Below are positions 18,823-27,300 of a DNA stretch of 64,000 nt, piece by piece. Source of the stretch: Shimia aestuarii (GTDB taxonomy: Bacteria; Pseudomonadota; Alphaproteobacteria; Rhodobacterales; Rhodobacteraceae). The position numbers were made by a program, and so were the translations under genes. Each line of letters begins with the position of its first letter. Position 1 is the first letter of the stretch. Under the pieces are notes generated by a model. The model was not told the DNA's origin. It saw only the letters and a list, made by a program, of their open reading frames with translations, and did not search any database. Location of the stretch: the NCBI RefSeq assembly GCF_900114635.1, contig NZ_FOTQ01000008.1:1-64000 (forward strand). Reading direction: 5' to 3'.

Positions 18823-19728
18823 ATGATAAATATCACCCTTCGACAGCTGCGTTATTTCGAGGCCCTTGCTCAACAACGCCACTTCGGTCGGGCCGCTGAT
18901 ATCTGCGCGATTTCCCAGCCTGCCTTGTCGGTTCAGATCAAGGAGTTGGAAGAAACACTGGGGGTGCAACTTTTTGAGCGGTCTGCCAGAAATGTGCGCT
19001 TGACCAGCTTTGGTGAAGATTTTGCCGTTCGTGCCCGCGAAATTCTCCGCTCGATCGAAGAACTGGGCGACATGGCGCGCGCGGCGCAAACAGGGTTTTC
19101 GGGGCGGTTGCGAATCGGAGTTATTCCCACGATCGCCCCTTATCTTTTGCCCAGTATCATTGGCGCCTTGTCACAACGGTATCCCGATCTCGACATTCAC
19201 GTGCGCGAAACGCTGACATCCACCCTTTTGCGTGAACTGTCGGAAGGTCGGCTGGATACGGCTATCCTTGCCTTGCCGGTTGACGAGCCCGGTTTTGAGG
19301 AAATCGCCCTTTTCAGCGAGGAGTTCGTCCTCGTCAGGCCTGGATGGGATGGTGACAAACCTGTGCCTTCTGGAGAGGATCTGCGCAAGATGAGGCTTTT
19401 GCTGCTGGAAGAAGGGCATTGTTTTCGGGATCAGGCGCTGGCGTTCTGCAATGTGCGCAACGCGCTTCCAAAGGAAGGGCTGGACGGGAGCAGCCTGTCG
19501 ACGCTTGTACAGATGGTTGGCGCGGGGATCGGTGTAACGCTTATTCCGGAGATGGCCGTTCCGGTTGAAACCCGTTCTGCAAAAGTGGCGGTGTCGCGGT
19601 TCGATGTCGCGACGCCGCGCCGATCCATTGGAATGATCTGGCGAAAAACCAGCCCGCTGGCGCCGCAACTCAAGCAAATCGCCGAAGTGGTGCGACAGTC
19701 CGGCGAGGCACTACGCGCCAAGTTGTGA
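18823..19728 (+). CDS. oxyR: Peroxide-responsive LysR regulator OxyR
   Basis: 301 residues. N-terminal winged helix (TLRQLRYFEALAQQRHFGRAADICAISQPALSVQIKELE), then the LysR sensor domain. The two redox cysteines of OxyR are present as Cys200 and Cys209 in EEGHCFRDQALAFC, the spacing that forms the regulatory disulfide on contact with peroxide. Its divergent neighbour katG is the classical target. No good ribosome site precedes the ATG, which lies next to the A+T-rich control region, so a short leader is likely. The 3' end overlaps the convergent eda gene by 18 bases. Confidence 0.95.
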   Translation: MINITLRQLRYFEALAQQRHFGRAADICAISQPALSVQIKELEETLGVQLFERSARNVRLTSFGEDFAVRAREILRSIEELGDMARAAQTGFSGRLRIGVIPTIAPYLLPSIIGALSQRYPDLDIHVRETLTSTLLRELSEGRLDTAILALPVDEPGFEEIALFSEEFVLVRPGWDGDKPVPSGEDLRKMRLLLLEEGHCFRDQALAFCNVRNALPKEGLDGSSLSTLVQMVGAGIGVTLIPEMAVPVETRSAKVAVSRFDVATPRRSIGMIWRKTSPLAPQLKQIAEVVRQSGEALRAKL

Positions 19729-20358
19729 CGCGGCACGCGCAAGGGTTTCGATTTCTTCCCATGCGCCTTTCGAGATCAGGTCCATTGGAGCAACCCAGCT
19801 TCCGCCGGCACAGATCACATTGGGGAGCGCAAGGTAGTCGTTTGCATTGGTCGGACTCACGCCCCCGGTCGGGCAGAATGTAATTTGGGGCAGGGGGCTG
19901 GCGAGTGCGCCAAGTGCCTTGGCGCCGCCTGAAGCTTCCGCAGGGAAAAACTTGAGCATGTCGTATCCGCGCTCCAGAAGCCGCATGGCTTCGGTGGCTG
20001 TAGCCGCGCCAGGTAGGAGCGGCAAACCTGCGGCCTCGCATGCCGCGAGAAGCCGGTCGGTTGCGCCCGGTGATACACCGAATGTGGCCCCAGCGGCCTT
20101 GGCCAACTGGACATCCTTGGGGGTCAGCAAGGTACCGGCGCCAACGAAGCCCCCTTCCACCTTGGCCATTTCGGAAATGACTTCGAGCGCCGAAGGTGTG
20201 CGTAAAGTCACTTCAAGAACGGGCAGGCCGCCAGCAACGAGCGCTTTTGCCAAGGGACGGGCATCCGATGGATTGTTGACAACCAGGACGGGGATGATCG
20301 GTGCAATCGCACAGATTTCGCGCGTGCGTTCACTTGCTTTATTAGGGGAAATGGGCAT
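19711..20358 (-). CDS. eda: KDPG aldolase (2-dehydro-3-deoxyphosphogluconate aldolase)
   Basis: 215 residues. It splits KDPG into pyruvate and glyceraldehyde-3-phosphate, the last step of the Entner-Doudoroff route. The Schiff-base lysine is Lys136 in DMLKFFPAE and the acid/base Glu49 lies in PVLEVTLRTP; GAGTLLT and FCPTGGV are the phosphate-binding loops. It starts 3 bases after the edd stop and is the last gene of gap-zwf-edd-eda. It may also act on 4-hydroxy-2-oxoglutarate, as many family members do. Confidence 0.95.
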   Translation of the reverse strand: MPISPNKASERTREICAIAPIIPVLVVNNPSDARPLAKALVAGGLPVLEVTLRTPSALEVISEMAKVEGGFVGAGTLLTPKDVQLAKAAGATFGVSPGATDRLLAACEAAGLPLLPGAATATEAMRLLERGYDMLKFFPAEASGGAKALGALASPLPQITFCPTGGVSPTNANDYLALPNVICAGGSWVAPMDLISKGAWEEIETLARAASQLGA

Positions 20359-20361
20359 GGG

Positions 20362-22170
20362 TCAGACCTCGAAAATGGATGCGCCCCGCGTGGCAGGACC
20401 GACGGCGTTTCGGAAAGCCGAAAACAGTTCCCGACCTGTTCCTGCATGTGCGCCTGACAGGTCCACGGTGGCAGACGAGCGGCTGTCAAGGTCGTCGACC
20501 AAAGCCTCCAACACGCCCTGTTCCGCGTCCACACGCACAAGGTCGCCGTCGCGCAGTTTGGCGATCGGACCGCCATCGAGCGCCTCGGGGCTGACGTGAA
20601 TGGCCGAAGGGATCTTGCCCGATGCGCCCGACATGCGCCCATCTGTAACAAGGGCGACTTTCTGTCCGCGCCCCTGAAGAATGGAGAGGATCGGAGTGAG
20701 GCTGTGGAGTTCGGGCATGCCGTTGGCCCGTGGCCCCTGGAAGCGCACAACAACAACGATGTCGCCGTTCAGTTCACCAGCCTTGAACGCGGCTTTGACG
20801 GCATCCTGATCGTGAAACACGCGGGCGGGTGCCTCGACGATGCGGTGTTCGGGCGCCACCGCCGAGACTTTCATGACGGACGTGCCGACATTCCCGCTCA
20901 AACGCTTGAGACCGCCCGTCGGTTGGAATGCCCTGTCGTGAGCGCGCAAGATCTTGTCGTTCAGGCTTTCGGTTGGACCATCGGCCCAGTGCAGATTGCC
21001 ATCCACCAGCTTGGGGTCACGGGTGTAGTTTTCTAGGCCTTGTCCAGCGACGGTTTGCGTATCCGGATGCAACAACCCGGCGGCCAGCAACTCGCCAATC
21101 ATAAAGCCCAGTCCGCCGGCGGCGTGGAAGTGATTCACATCCGCAAGCCCGTTGGGATAGACACGCGCAAGCAAAGGTGTGATGTCGGAAAGGTCTGAGA
21201 AATCCTGCCAGTCGAGAATGATGCCACCCGCTCGGGCCATCGCCACGAGATGGATGAGCAGGTTGGTGGACCCGCCAGTCGCGTTAAGTCCGACGATCCC
21301 GTTCACGAAGGCGCGCTCGTCGAGGATCTGGCACACAGGCGTATAGCTGTCGCCAAGTGCACTCAGCGACAGCGCGCGTTGCGCGCCGGAGCGGGTCAGG
21401 GCGCTGCGCAGGTCCGTATTCGGAGTGACGAAGCTTGCGCCAGGCAGGTGTAACCCCATGAACTCCATCAACATCTGGTTCGTATTTGCCGTACCATAAA
21501 AGGTGCACGTTCCAGGACCATGGTAGGCGGCCATTTCCGCCGCCATCAGGGCGTCTCGCCCGACCTCTCCGGCGGCAAATTTCTGGCGGACCTTGGCTTT
21601 TTCGTCATTGGCCAGCCCGCTGGTCATCGGACCTGCCGGAAGGAAAACGGCAGGGAGGTGCCCGAAAGCCTGGGCACCGATGACAAGCCCCGGAACGATC
21701 TTGTCGCAAACACCAAGAAATACCGCTGCGTCGAACGTGTTGTGGCTCAGCGCCACGCCGGTTGCCAATGCAATCACGTCCCGCGAAAACAGGCTCAACT
21801 CCATGCCGGCTTCGCCCTGCGTGACCCCGTCACACATAGCCGGAACGCCACCGGCCACCTGGGCTGTGCCCCCGATTTCGCGGGCTGCGTCGCGGATCAT
21901 TGCCGGGTAGGTTTCGAAAGGCTGGTGCGCGGACAGCATGTCGTTATAGGCGGTGACGATCCCCAGATTGCCCGCATTCCCGTTCGCTAGCGCTGATTGG
22001 TCGACGCCCGCGCCAGCGAATGCATGCGCTTGGTTGGAACAGCTCAGGTGCCCGCGTGCGGGGCCTCTTTTGGCTGCGGCATCCATCCGGTCCAGATATT
22101 CCTGGCGTGTATCAGCGCTCCGCGCGACAATTCGGTCGGTCACGGTCTTTATGGTTTTTTGGAGCGCCAT
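20362..22170 (-). CDS. edd: 6-phosphogluconate dehydratase
   Basis: 602 residues from ATG at 22170, which has GAAGGG upstream; the longer frame overlaps zwf. It converts 6-phosphogluconate to KDPG using an iron-sulfur cluster. IlvD/Edd family marks are the cysteines in [10 protein letters not shown] and [19 protein letters not shown] and in GVCDKIVPG, plus [22 protein letters not shown] in the C-terminal half. Length and order of domains are normal. It lies 38 bases downstream of zwf. Confidence 0.95.
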   Translation of the reverse strand: MALQKTIKTVTDRIVARSADTRQEYLDRMDAAAKRGPARGHLSCSNQAHAFAGAGVDQSALANGNAGNLGIVTAYNDMLSAHQPFETYPAMIRDAAREIGGTAQVAGGVPAMCDGVTQGEAGMELSLFSRDVIALATGVALSHNTFDAAVFLGVCDKIVPGLVIGAQAFGHLPAVFLPAGPMTSGLANDEKAKVRQKFAAGEVGRDALMAAEMAAYHGPGTCTFYGTANTNQMLMEFMGLHLPGASFVTPNTDLRSALTRSGAQRALSLSALGDSYTPVCQILDERAFVNGIVGLNATGGSTNLLIHLVAMARAGGIILDWQDFSDLSDITPLLARVYPNGLADVNHFHAAGGLGFMIGELLAAGLLHPDTQTVAGQGLENYTRDPKLVDGNLHWADGPTESLNDKILRAHDRAFQPTGGLKRLSGNVGTSVMKVSAVAPEHRIVEAPARVFHDQDAVKAAFKAGELNGDIVVVVRFQGPRANGMPELHSLTPILSILQGRGQKVALVTDGRMSGASGKIPSAIHVSPEALDGGPIAKLRDGDLVRVDAEQGVLEALVDDLDSRSSATVDLSGAHAGTGRELFSAFRNAVGPATRGASIFEV

Positions 22171-22208
22171 ATCGGAACCCTTCAAAGAAATTTCGCTTTG
22201 CCCCGGCG

Positions 22209-23660
22209 TCAGGCGCCGATCGCTCTCCAACGTCGACCGTCTCGATGCAACAGCATCAGGGACTCTTCCGGTCCCGAGCCACCCGCATCATAGGCAACCG
22301 GACGCAGCGGCGATTCCTCCCAAGCCGCGATGAGTGGATCGGCCCAACTCCAGGCCGCCTCGACCTCGTCCCCACGCATGAATAGCGTCTGGTCGCCACG
22401 GATCACATCCATGATCAATCGTTCATATGCATCTTGAGAATGCAAGTCGCTTCCCAGAGCATCCGCAAAGGTCATGTCCATGTCGACTTCTTTCAACCGC
22501 ATTCCGCCTGGCCCCGGTTCTTTGATGGTGGTGCGCAGCGTTATGCCCTCATCAGGTTGTAGACGGATGATGAGCGCATTGCCCTTGCGCCCCTCCATGG
22601 GCGGAAAGATCATGTGGGGTGGATCGCGGAACACGACAGCAATTTCCGACGCACGCGTCCTCAGACGTTTGCCAGTGCGCAGGTAAAACGGTGTCCCGGC
22701 CCATCGCCAGTTGGCCACGGCCAGTTTGAGCGCAACGTAACTTTCAGTGCGCGAGTCTGGTGCCCCGGCATCTTCGGGATACCCGGACATGCCGTTCCAG
22801 TCACGGTATTGGCCGCGGACGATGTTGTCCGGGGTCACAGCCCCAAGCGCCTCTATGACCTTGACCTTTTCGTCGCGGACCGCGTTTGGTTCAAACCGCG
22901 CAGGCGGTTCCATCGCGATCAGGCAAAGGAGCTGCATCAGGTGGTTCTGCACCATGTCCCGCATCGCGCCGGAGCGGTCATAATACCCGCCACGCCCGGC
23001 GACGCCGATTTCTTCGGCGACAGTAATTTGAACATGGTCGATATGTGTGCTGTTCCAAAGAGGTTCGAACAGGGAATTGGCAAAGCGCAGCGCCATCAGG
23101 TTCTGAACTGTCTCTTTGCCGAGGTAATGATCGATCCGATAAATCTGGGTTTCGTCGAAACTGCGGAGCAGATCTGCGTTCAAGGCCTTGGCCGAAGCGA
23201 GATCGCGACCAAATGGTTTTTCAACGACGATCCGAGTGTCAGGCGTCGCAATCCCGCGCTTGCTGAGCTGATCGGCAATCGAACCAAAGAGATCGGGGGA
23301 GACGGAAAGGTAGAAGGCCTGAATCATGTCGGGGCGCAAAAGCTGTGCCAACTCACTCCAACCGGCCGCTCCGGTTGCATCAACCTGCACGTAATACAGC
23401 CGCTCGAGGAAGGCCGCGAGGTCGTCTGAGGGGCGTTGGTCGGCGGCCACAAACTCTTCCAGTGCCGCTCTGACCTGATCTCGGAAAGCATCCCCCGACA
23501 TGTTGGAACGTGCCGCGCCTATGATGCGGGATTCGAGCGGCATCTGGCCGACACGGAACCTGTGAAACAAGCCCGGCAAGATCTTTCGGCGGGCAAGATC
23601 ACCTGTTGCGCCAAAGATGACGAGGTCAAAGGGGTTTACCGGAATGACGCGCGCAACCAT
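22209..23660 (-). CDS. zwf: Glucose-6-phosphate 1-dehydrogenase
   Basis: 483 residues. It oxidises glucose-6-phosphate to the lactone and feeds both the Entner-Doudoroff and pentose-phosphate routes. NAD(P) loop [15 protein letters not shown] at about 14-28; the catalytic stretch [13 protein letters not shown] with the substrate-binding His-Tyr-Leu-Gly-Lys is near 176-188. Length is normal. Second gene of the operon; the ribosome site is weak. The usual partner 6-phosphogluconolactonase is not between zwf and edd, where it is often found. Confidence 0.95.
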   Translation of the reverse strand: MVARVIPVNPFDLVIFGATGDLARRKILPGLFHRFRVGQMPLESRIIGAARSNMSGDAFRDQVRAALEEFVAADQRPSDDLAAFLERLYYVQVDATGAAGWSELAQLLRPDMIQAFYLSVSPDLFGSIADQLSKRGIATPDTRIVVEKPFGRDLASAKALNADLLRSFDETQIYRIDHYLGKETVQNLMALRFANSLFEPLWNSTHIDHVQITVAEEIGVAGRGGYYDRSGAMRDMVQNHLMQLLCLIAMEPPARFEPNAVRDEKVKVIEALGAVTPDNIVRGQYRDWNGMSGYPEDAGAPDSRTESYVALKLAVANWRWAGTPFYLRTGKRLRTRASEIAVVFRDPPHMIFPPMEGRKGNALIIRLQPDEGITLRTTIKEPGPGGMRLKEVDMDMTFADALGSDLHSQDAYERLIMDVIRGDQTLFMRGDEVEAAWSWADPLIAAWEESPLRPVAYDAGGSGPEESLMLLHRDGRRWRAIGA

Positions 23661-23666
23661 CGGTCT

Positions 23667-24704
23667 TTAACCCGCCATGCGCAGTGGCGCTGTGGGCGCG
23701 CCGCGCAAAAGGGCCCCCATCAGGCGGCCATTGTCGAGCATCCGATTGGAAAAGCCCCATTCATTGTCATACCAGCTTACCACCCGCACCAAACCGTCCC
23801 GGGTCACAGAGGTTTGCGCTGCTGCAAAAACAGAAGAGTGCGGATCGTGGTTGAAGTCTATCGAGACAAGCGGGTCTTCTTCGTAGCCAAGAATGCCGGC
23901 CAGTTCGCCTTGGGATGCCTCGCGGATCGCAGCATTAATAGCTTCTCGGCTGGCGGCACGTTCGGGCATGAAACAGAAATCCACCATGGAAACATTGGGC
24001 GTCGGAACGCGCACGGCTGATCCCTCGAGCCGGCCCTCAAGTTGCGGCAGAACCTGAGAAATCGCACGGGCGGCGCCGGTTGAGGTCGGGATCATCGACA
24101 TCGAAGCGGCGCGGGCGCGGTAAAGATCGTCATGATTGCTGTCGTGACTTGGCTGATCGCCGGTGAAAGCGTGGATCGTGGTCATGTAGCCGGTCCGAAT
24201 GCCGACGGTCTTGTCCAGAACCTTTGCCACCGGCGCAAGGCAGTTTGTTGTGCAGGAGGCGTTTGAGACGATCACGTCTTCAGGCGTGAGGTCCTGATGG
24301 TTGACGCCAAAAACAACCGTGCGGTCCACGTCGGATCCGGGGGCAGAGATCAGGACACGCTTGGACCCGTTTGCGAGCAGGAGCCCTGCTTTTTCGCGGC
24401 TTTTGAACAGCCCAGTGCATTCAAACGCGATGTCAACGTCCGCCCATGGCAGGTCCTGCGGGTTTCGTTCTGAAGTCAGACGGATCGTACTACCGCCCAT
24501 TTTCAGGGTGTTGCCGTCAAGCGTAACGGGGGATTTCAGGCGGCCATGCACGCTGTCATATTTGAGCAGGTGAAGAAGGTTAGGCGCGGCGGCGAGATCG
24601 TTGATCGCGACAACCTCAAGGTCTTTAGCACCGCTTTCGATCAGCGCGCGCAAAACGCCCCGCCCAATGCGCCCGAATCCGTTGATGGCGATCTTCGTGG
24701 TCAT
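23667..24704 (-). CDS. gap: Glyceraldehyde-3-phosphate dehydrogenase, type I
   Basis: 345 residues from ATG at 24704, supported by GGAGG immediately upstream. NAD-binding INGFGRIGRGVLRA at 7-20, active-site Cys151 in SNASCTTNCLAPV, and the phosphate-binding arginine stretch with RAASMSMIPTSTGAARA. As first gene of an Entner-Doudoroff operon it probably converts the triose phosphate released by Eda; whether this copy favours NAD or NADP or the gluconeogenic direction cannot be told. The genome probably has another gap elsewhere. A palindromic operator lies 53-70 bases before the start. Confidence 0.94.
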   Translation of the reverse strand: MTTKIAINGFGRIGRGVLRALIESGAKDLEVVAINDLAAAPNLLHLLKYDSVHGRLKSPVTLDGNTLKMGGSTIRLTSERNPQDLPWADVDIAFECTGLFKSREKAGLLLANGSKRVLISAPGSDVDRTVVFGVNHQDLTPEDVIVSNASCTTNCLAPVAKVLDKTVGIRTGYMTTIHAFTGDQPSHDSNHDDLYRARAASMSMIPTSTGAARAISQVLPQLEGRLEGSAVRVPTPNVSMVDFCFMPERAASREAINAAIREASQGELAGILGYEEDPLVSIDFNHDPHSSVFAAAQTSVTRDGLVRVVSWYDNEWGFSNRMLDNGRLMGALLRGAPTAPLRMAG

Positions 24705-24756
24705 GTTTTTCCTCCGCATGCTCAGCACCTGAAACCGGTTCAACGCAAATTTGCCA

Positions 24757-24787
24757 ACCGTTAGCGCTATCGGTATCGCTATCGGTA
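24757..24787. promoter_or_regulatory. Palindromic LacI-type operator between gap and its regulator
   Basis: ACCGTTAGCGCTATCGGT (24757-24774) is an 18-bp palindrome with only one mismatched pair, centred on GCGC as LacI-family sites usually are. A third half-site copy, GCTATCGGTA at 24778-24787, repeats the right arm (24766-24775) with a 12-base period. It sits in the divergent gap, so it could repress both the Entner-Doudoroff operon and the regulator gene. Confidence 0.7.
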
Positions 24788-24881
24788 CAGGCGTCCATCT
24801 CAAAAATCAACCCTTGCTCCGACGTTTTGCGATTGCGCATTCCTGCTTGCGGTTTCGAGGAAGTTGTCAGACCATCGCGCC

Positions 24882-25883
24882 ATGGCAAAAAAGCTTCTTC
24901 TGAAAGATGTTGCGCGTCTGGCTGGGGTCAGTGAAATGACCGCATCCCGCGCACTTCGCGGTGCGCCGGACGTTTCGCCGACGACGAAACAAAAAATCCA
25001 AGAGATTGCCCGAGATGTCGGATACGTCCCGAATCGCATTGCCGGGGCGCTGGCGTCGAACAAGGTCAATCTAGTCGGCGTCGTTGTTCCCAGCCTGAAC
25101 AGTTCTGTCTTTCCCGAGGTGCTCTCGGGTATCTCGTCAAGCTTGCGCGACACGCAACTGAAACCTGTGATCGGCGTGACCGGCTATGATCTGCAGGAAG
25201 AGGAGGAAGTCATCCGTGAAATGCTGAGCTGGCGCCCGGCGGGGTTGATTGTCGCGGGGTTGGAACATTCCGATCCGGCACGCAGAATGCTGGGCGCTGC
25301 TGACTGCCCCGTGGTGGAAGTGATGGATGTGGATGGCACGCCGGTCGCGCATTGCGTGGGAATATCCCATCTGCAAGCCGGGCAGGACATGGCCCGGATC
25401 ATTCTGGACAAAGGGCACCGGCGCATCGGATTTGTCGGAACGAAGATGCCGCAGGATTTCCGGGCCGAAAAACGTTTGCGGGGGTTTCTGGGTGAATTGG
25501 AGAAGAGCGGCGTAACGCTTTGGGATCAGGAGCTTTATTCCGGAGCGTCCTCGATTGAAACCGGGAGGAACCTGACCAGGCAACTGCTTGCGCGCTCACC
25601 CGAACTGGACTGCATCTATTTCTCCAGCGACATGATGTCCGTGGGGGCGTACATGCATTGCTTGGCGCAGGGGATTTCGATTCCCGGGGATCTTGCGCTT
25701 GCAGGCTTCAACAACCTCGACCTGCTCAAGGGACTGCCAATGCAATTGGCAACGACGGATGCACACCGTTTTGAAATTGGTCAACGGGCGGCGCAGATCG
25801 TTTTGGATGCAGGGCAAGGAATGCCCATGACGCCGCAAATCGTCAGGCTCGACCCCAAGGCTGTGCCCGGACAGTCTCTCTGA
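24882..25883 (+). CDS. LacI-family transcriptional regulator (GntR-like)
   Basis: 333 residues from ATG at 24882; a TTG at 24864 is an alternative but sits too close to the GAGGAAG that would serve it. N-terminal LacI helix-turn-helix LKDVARLAGVSEMTASRALRGAPDVSPTTKQKIQEIARDVGYVPN at about 6-50, hinge near 51-60, then a periplasmic-binding-type sensor domain (VGVVVPSLNSSVFPEVLSGI; IAGFNNLDLLKG style core). It is divergent from gap-zwf-edd-eda with an operator in between, so it probably controls sugar-acid catabolism in response to gluconate or a phosphorylated intermediate. Confidence 0.9.
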   Translation: MAKKLLLKDVARLAGVSEMTASRALRGAPDVSPTTKQKIQEIARDVGYVPNRIAGALASNKVNLVGVVVPSLNSSVFPEVLSGISSSLRDTQLKPVIGVTGYDLQEEEEVIREMLSWRPAGLIVAGLEHSDPARRMLGAADCPVVEVMDVDGTPVAHCVGISHLQAGQDMARIILDKGHRRIGFVGTKMPQDFRAEKRLRGFLGELEKSGVTLWDQELYSGASSIETGRNLTRQLLARSPELDCIYFSSDMMSVGAYMHCLAQGISIPGDLALAGFNNLDLLKGLPMQLATTDAHRFEIGQRAAQIVLDAGQGMPMTPQIVRLDPKAVPGQSL

Positions 25884-25902
25884 ACTGATCAGGGTGGAAG
25901 GA

Positions 25903-26604
25903 TCAGGCGTTGTCGAGCGCCCGTGCGATCAGTTTCGGGATATTCGCATCCTCTCCCAAGGGGCGGAGAAGCTTGCCCTGAAAGTCAGCCTTTTCAAGCG
26001 CTTCCGGGATATCTTCTCGACAGTGATCCCCTTCCAGCGCAAAGAAGGGAAGACAGATCGAGTGCGGGCCAAGGCCTGTGGCGGCCGCGTCGACATAAGG
26101 CTCTTCCTCGATGAAGCCGAGTTTAATTTTTGATTTTGAAACAAGGGGTTGAAGTGTGTCTGCGAAGGCAAGGGCAGCCTTGGCCGCCTTGTCACCGCGA
26201 CCTGATCCATGGGCGGCAAGCAGGATCGATGTTTCCTCCTCGCGCCAGCCATTTTCGAGGATCGCGTTCCGTAGAATATCCGACGCCAGCGCGGGCAGGT
26301 TCGGATCAAACCCCAGCGGGTCAAGAATGTCCGGGGCGTTCGTGCCAAGCCGTCGGGGAAGCACACGGCTCACGAACCAGCCGTCGGACATGAACATTGG
26401 GTAGATGACCCCACCTGCAGGCATTTCGGCTACCTGTGTCTCGAGTGCGTTTGGGGCCGCGATAGTGGCTGAGCGCACGCGCCACCCCTTGAGGTGGCTT
26501 TCGACATCGCGTGCCAAATCTGCCAGGCGGCGCTCGGGGGGCGCCGGGTCCGAGGGTTGACCGTGGGCAACGATCAAGGCGTGTTTGAGGGGCTCATCGG
26601 TCAC
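25903..26604 (-). CDS. CbiX/sirohydrochlorin-chelatase-like protein
   Basis: 233 residues of the CbiX/SirB chelatase fold. The two half-domains each open with the family's histidine segment: HALIVAHGQPSDP near 8-20 and ILLAAHGSGRGDKAA near 126-140. Such proteins insert cobalt or iron into sirohydrochlorin for B12 or sirohaem, but this branch is diverged and often has no proven function. Its start overlaps the DUF4202 stop by 4 bases. An acidic strip SDGWFVSRVLPRRLG lies between the halves. Cytoplasmic. Confidence 0.75.
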   Translation of the reverse strand: MTDEPLKHALIVAHGQPSDPAPPERRLADLARDVESHLKGWRVRSATIAAPNALETQVAEMPAGGVIYPMFMSDGWFVSRVLPRRLGTNAPDILDPLGFDPNLPALASDILRNAILENGWREEETSILLAAHGSGRGDKAAKAALAFADTLQPLVSKSKIKLGFIEEEPYVDAAATGLGPHSICLPFFALEGDHCREDIPEALEKADFQGKLLRPLGEDANIPKLIARALDNA

Positions 26605-27167
26605 GAGGCGGTCTCGACAGCGTTGCGCAGGTCATCAGGCAGATCGAATTCACTCAGGGCGCGCGTCCGTGCATCTGTAGACATTTTTCGCGCGGTTTTG
26701 TGAACAATATCAACGACTTTCTCGTGGGAATGCTTGGCCGCGAAGGGAGCGAAGTACCACTTGAGAAAGACAAAACAGATTACGTCTTCCAGCGCCTGAA
26801 CAAGTTCGTTGCGCTTGATGCCTTCCTTGCGGAGCATCTTGCCCACGGTGTCGATGTCTTCGGCGTCATAGCCCGCATCGGCCATGATCTCGCCCACGCG
26901 GGTCGCGTGATGTGCGGCCAGATCGCGACGCCATTTGAGATAGCCAGCGCGTCCCTCGGGATAGTCGGCCCGCTTGAGAACCCAGCGTTCGATGTGCTGA
27001 CCACGTGCCGCGATTTGCAGGGCGTCCGGGGCATCCGGGAAAAGGCGGGCGACTTCGGAACTCATGCGTTGACCATAGAGCAGGGCTTCGGGCTGGCCTT
27101 CGTCCTGGCGCGGGTCTTGTGCGTTGGCGGCATCAATGGCGGCCAGGGTGACGTCAAGTTTGGACAT
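26601..27167 (-). CDS. DUF4202 domain protein
   Basis: 188 residues. Recognised from HIERWVLKRADYPEGRAGYLKWRRDLAAHHA (about 58-88), with the histidines typical of the family, and from LEDVICFVFLKWY. The pattern looks like an all-helical HD-like fold, but no function is established. Coupled to the CbiX-like gene by a 4-base overlap, which suggests a shared role in tetrapyrrole or sulfur/nitrogen assimilation; that is inference. Confidence 0.8.
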   Translation of the reverse strand: MSKLDVTLAAIDAANAQDPRQDEGQPEALLYGQRMSSEVARLFPDAPDALQIAARGQHIERWVLKRADYPEGRAGYLKWRRDLAAHHATRVGEIMADAGYDAEDIDTVGKMLRKEGIKRNELVQALEDVICFVFLKWYFAPFAAKHSHEKVVDIVHKTARKMSTDARTRALSEFDLPDDLRNAVETAS

Positions 27168-27259
27168 AAAAGGTGGCTCCGATGGCTGGTCTGTTCGAGG
27201 CGAAACCTATGTGGGTGCAGGCGCAGGGGCAACCCGGCAAAACCCGAATTTGGCGCTTT

Positions 27260-27300
27260 GGTATCACGTCGGTATCACGTCGGTATTACGTCGGTATCGA
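27260..27300. repeat. Tandem 11-base repeat across a stop codon
   Basis: GGTATCACGTC occurs at 27260-27270 and 27271-27281, with a one-base variant at 27282-27292 and a partial fourth unit after it. The array encodes the last residues of the hybrid kinase (RRNTDVIPT) and its TGA stop. Because 11 is not a multiple of 3, a change in copy number would alter the C-terminus. Confidence 0.85.
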
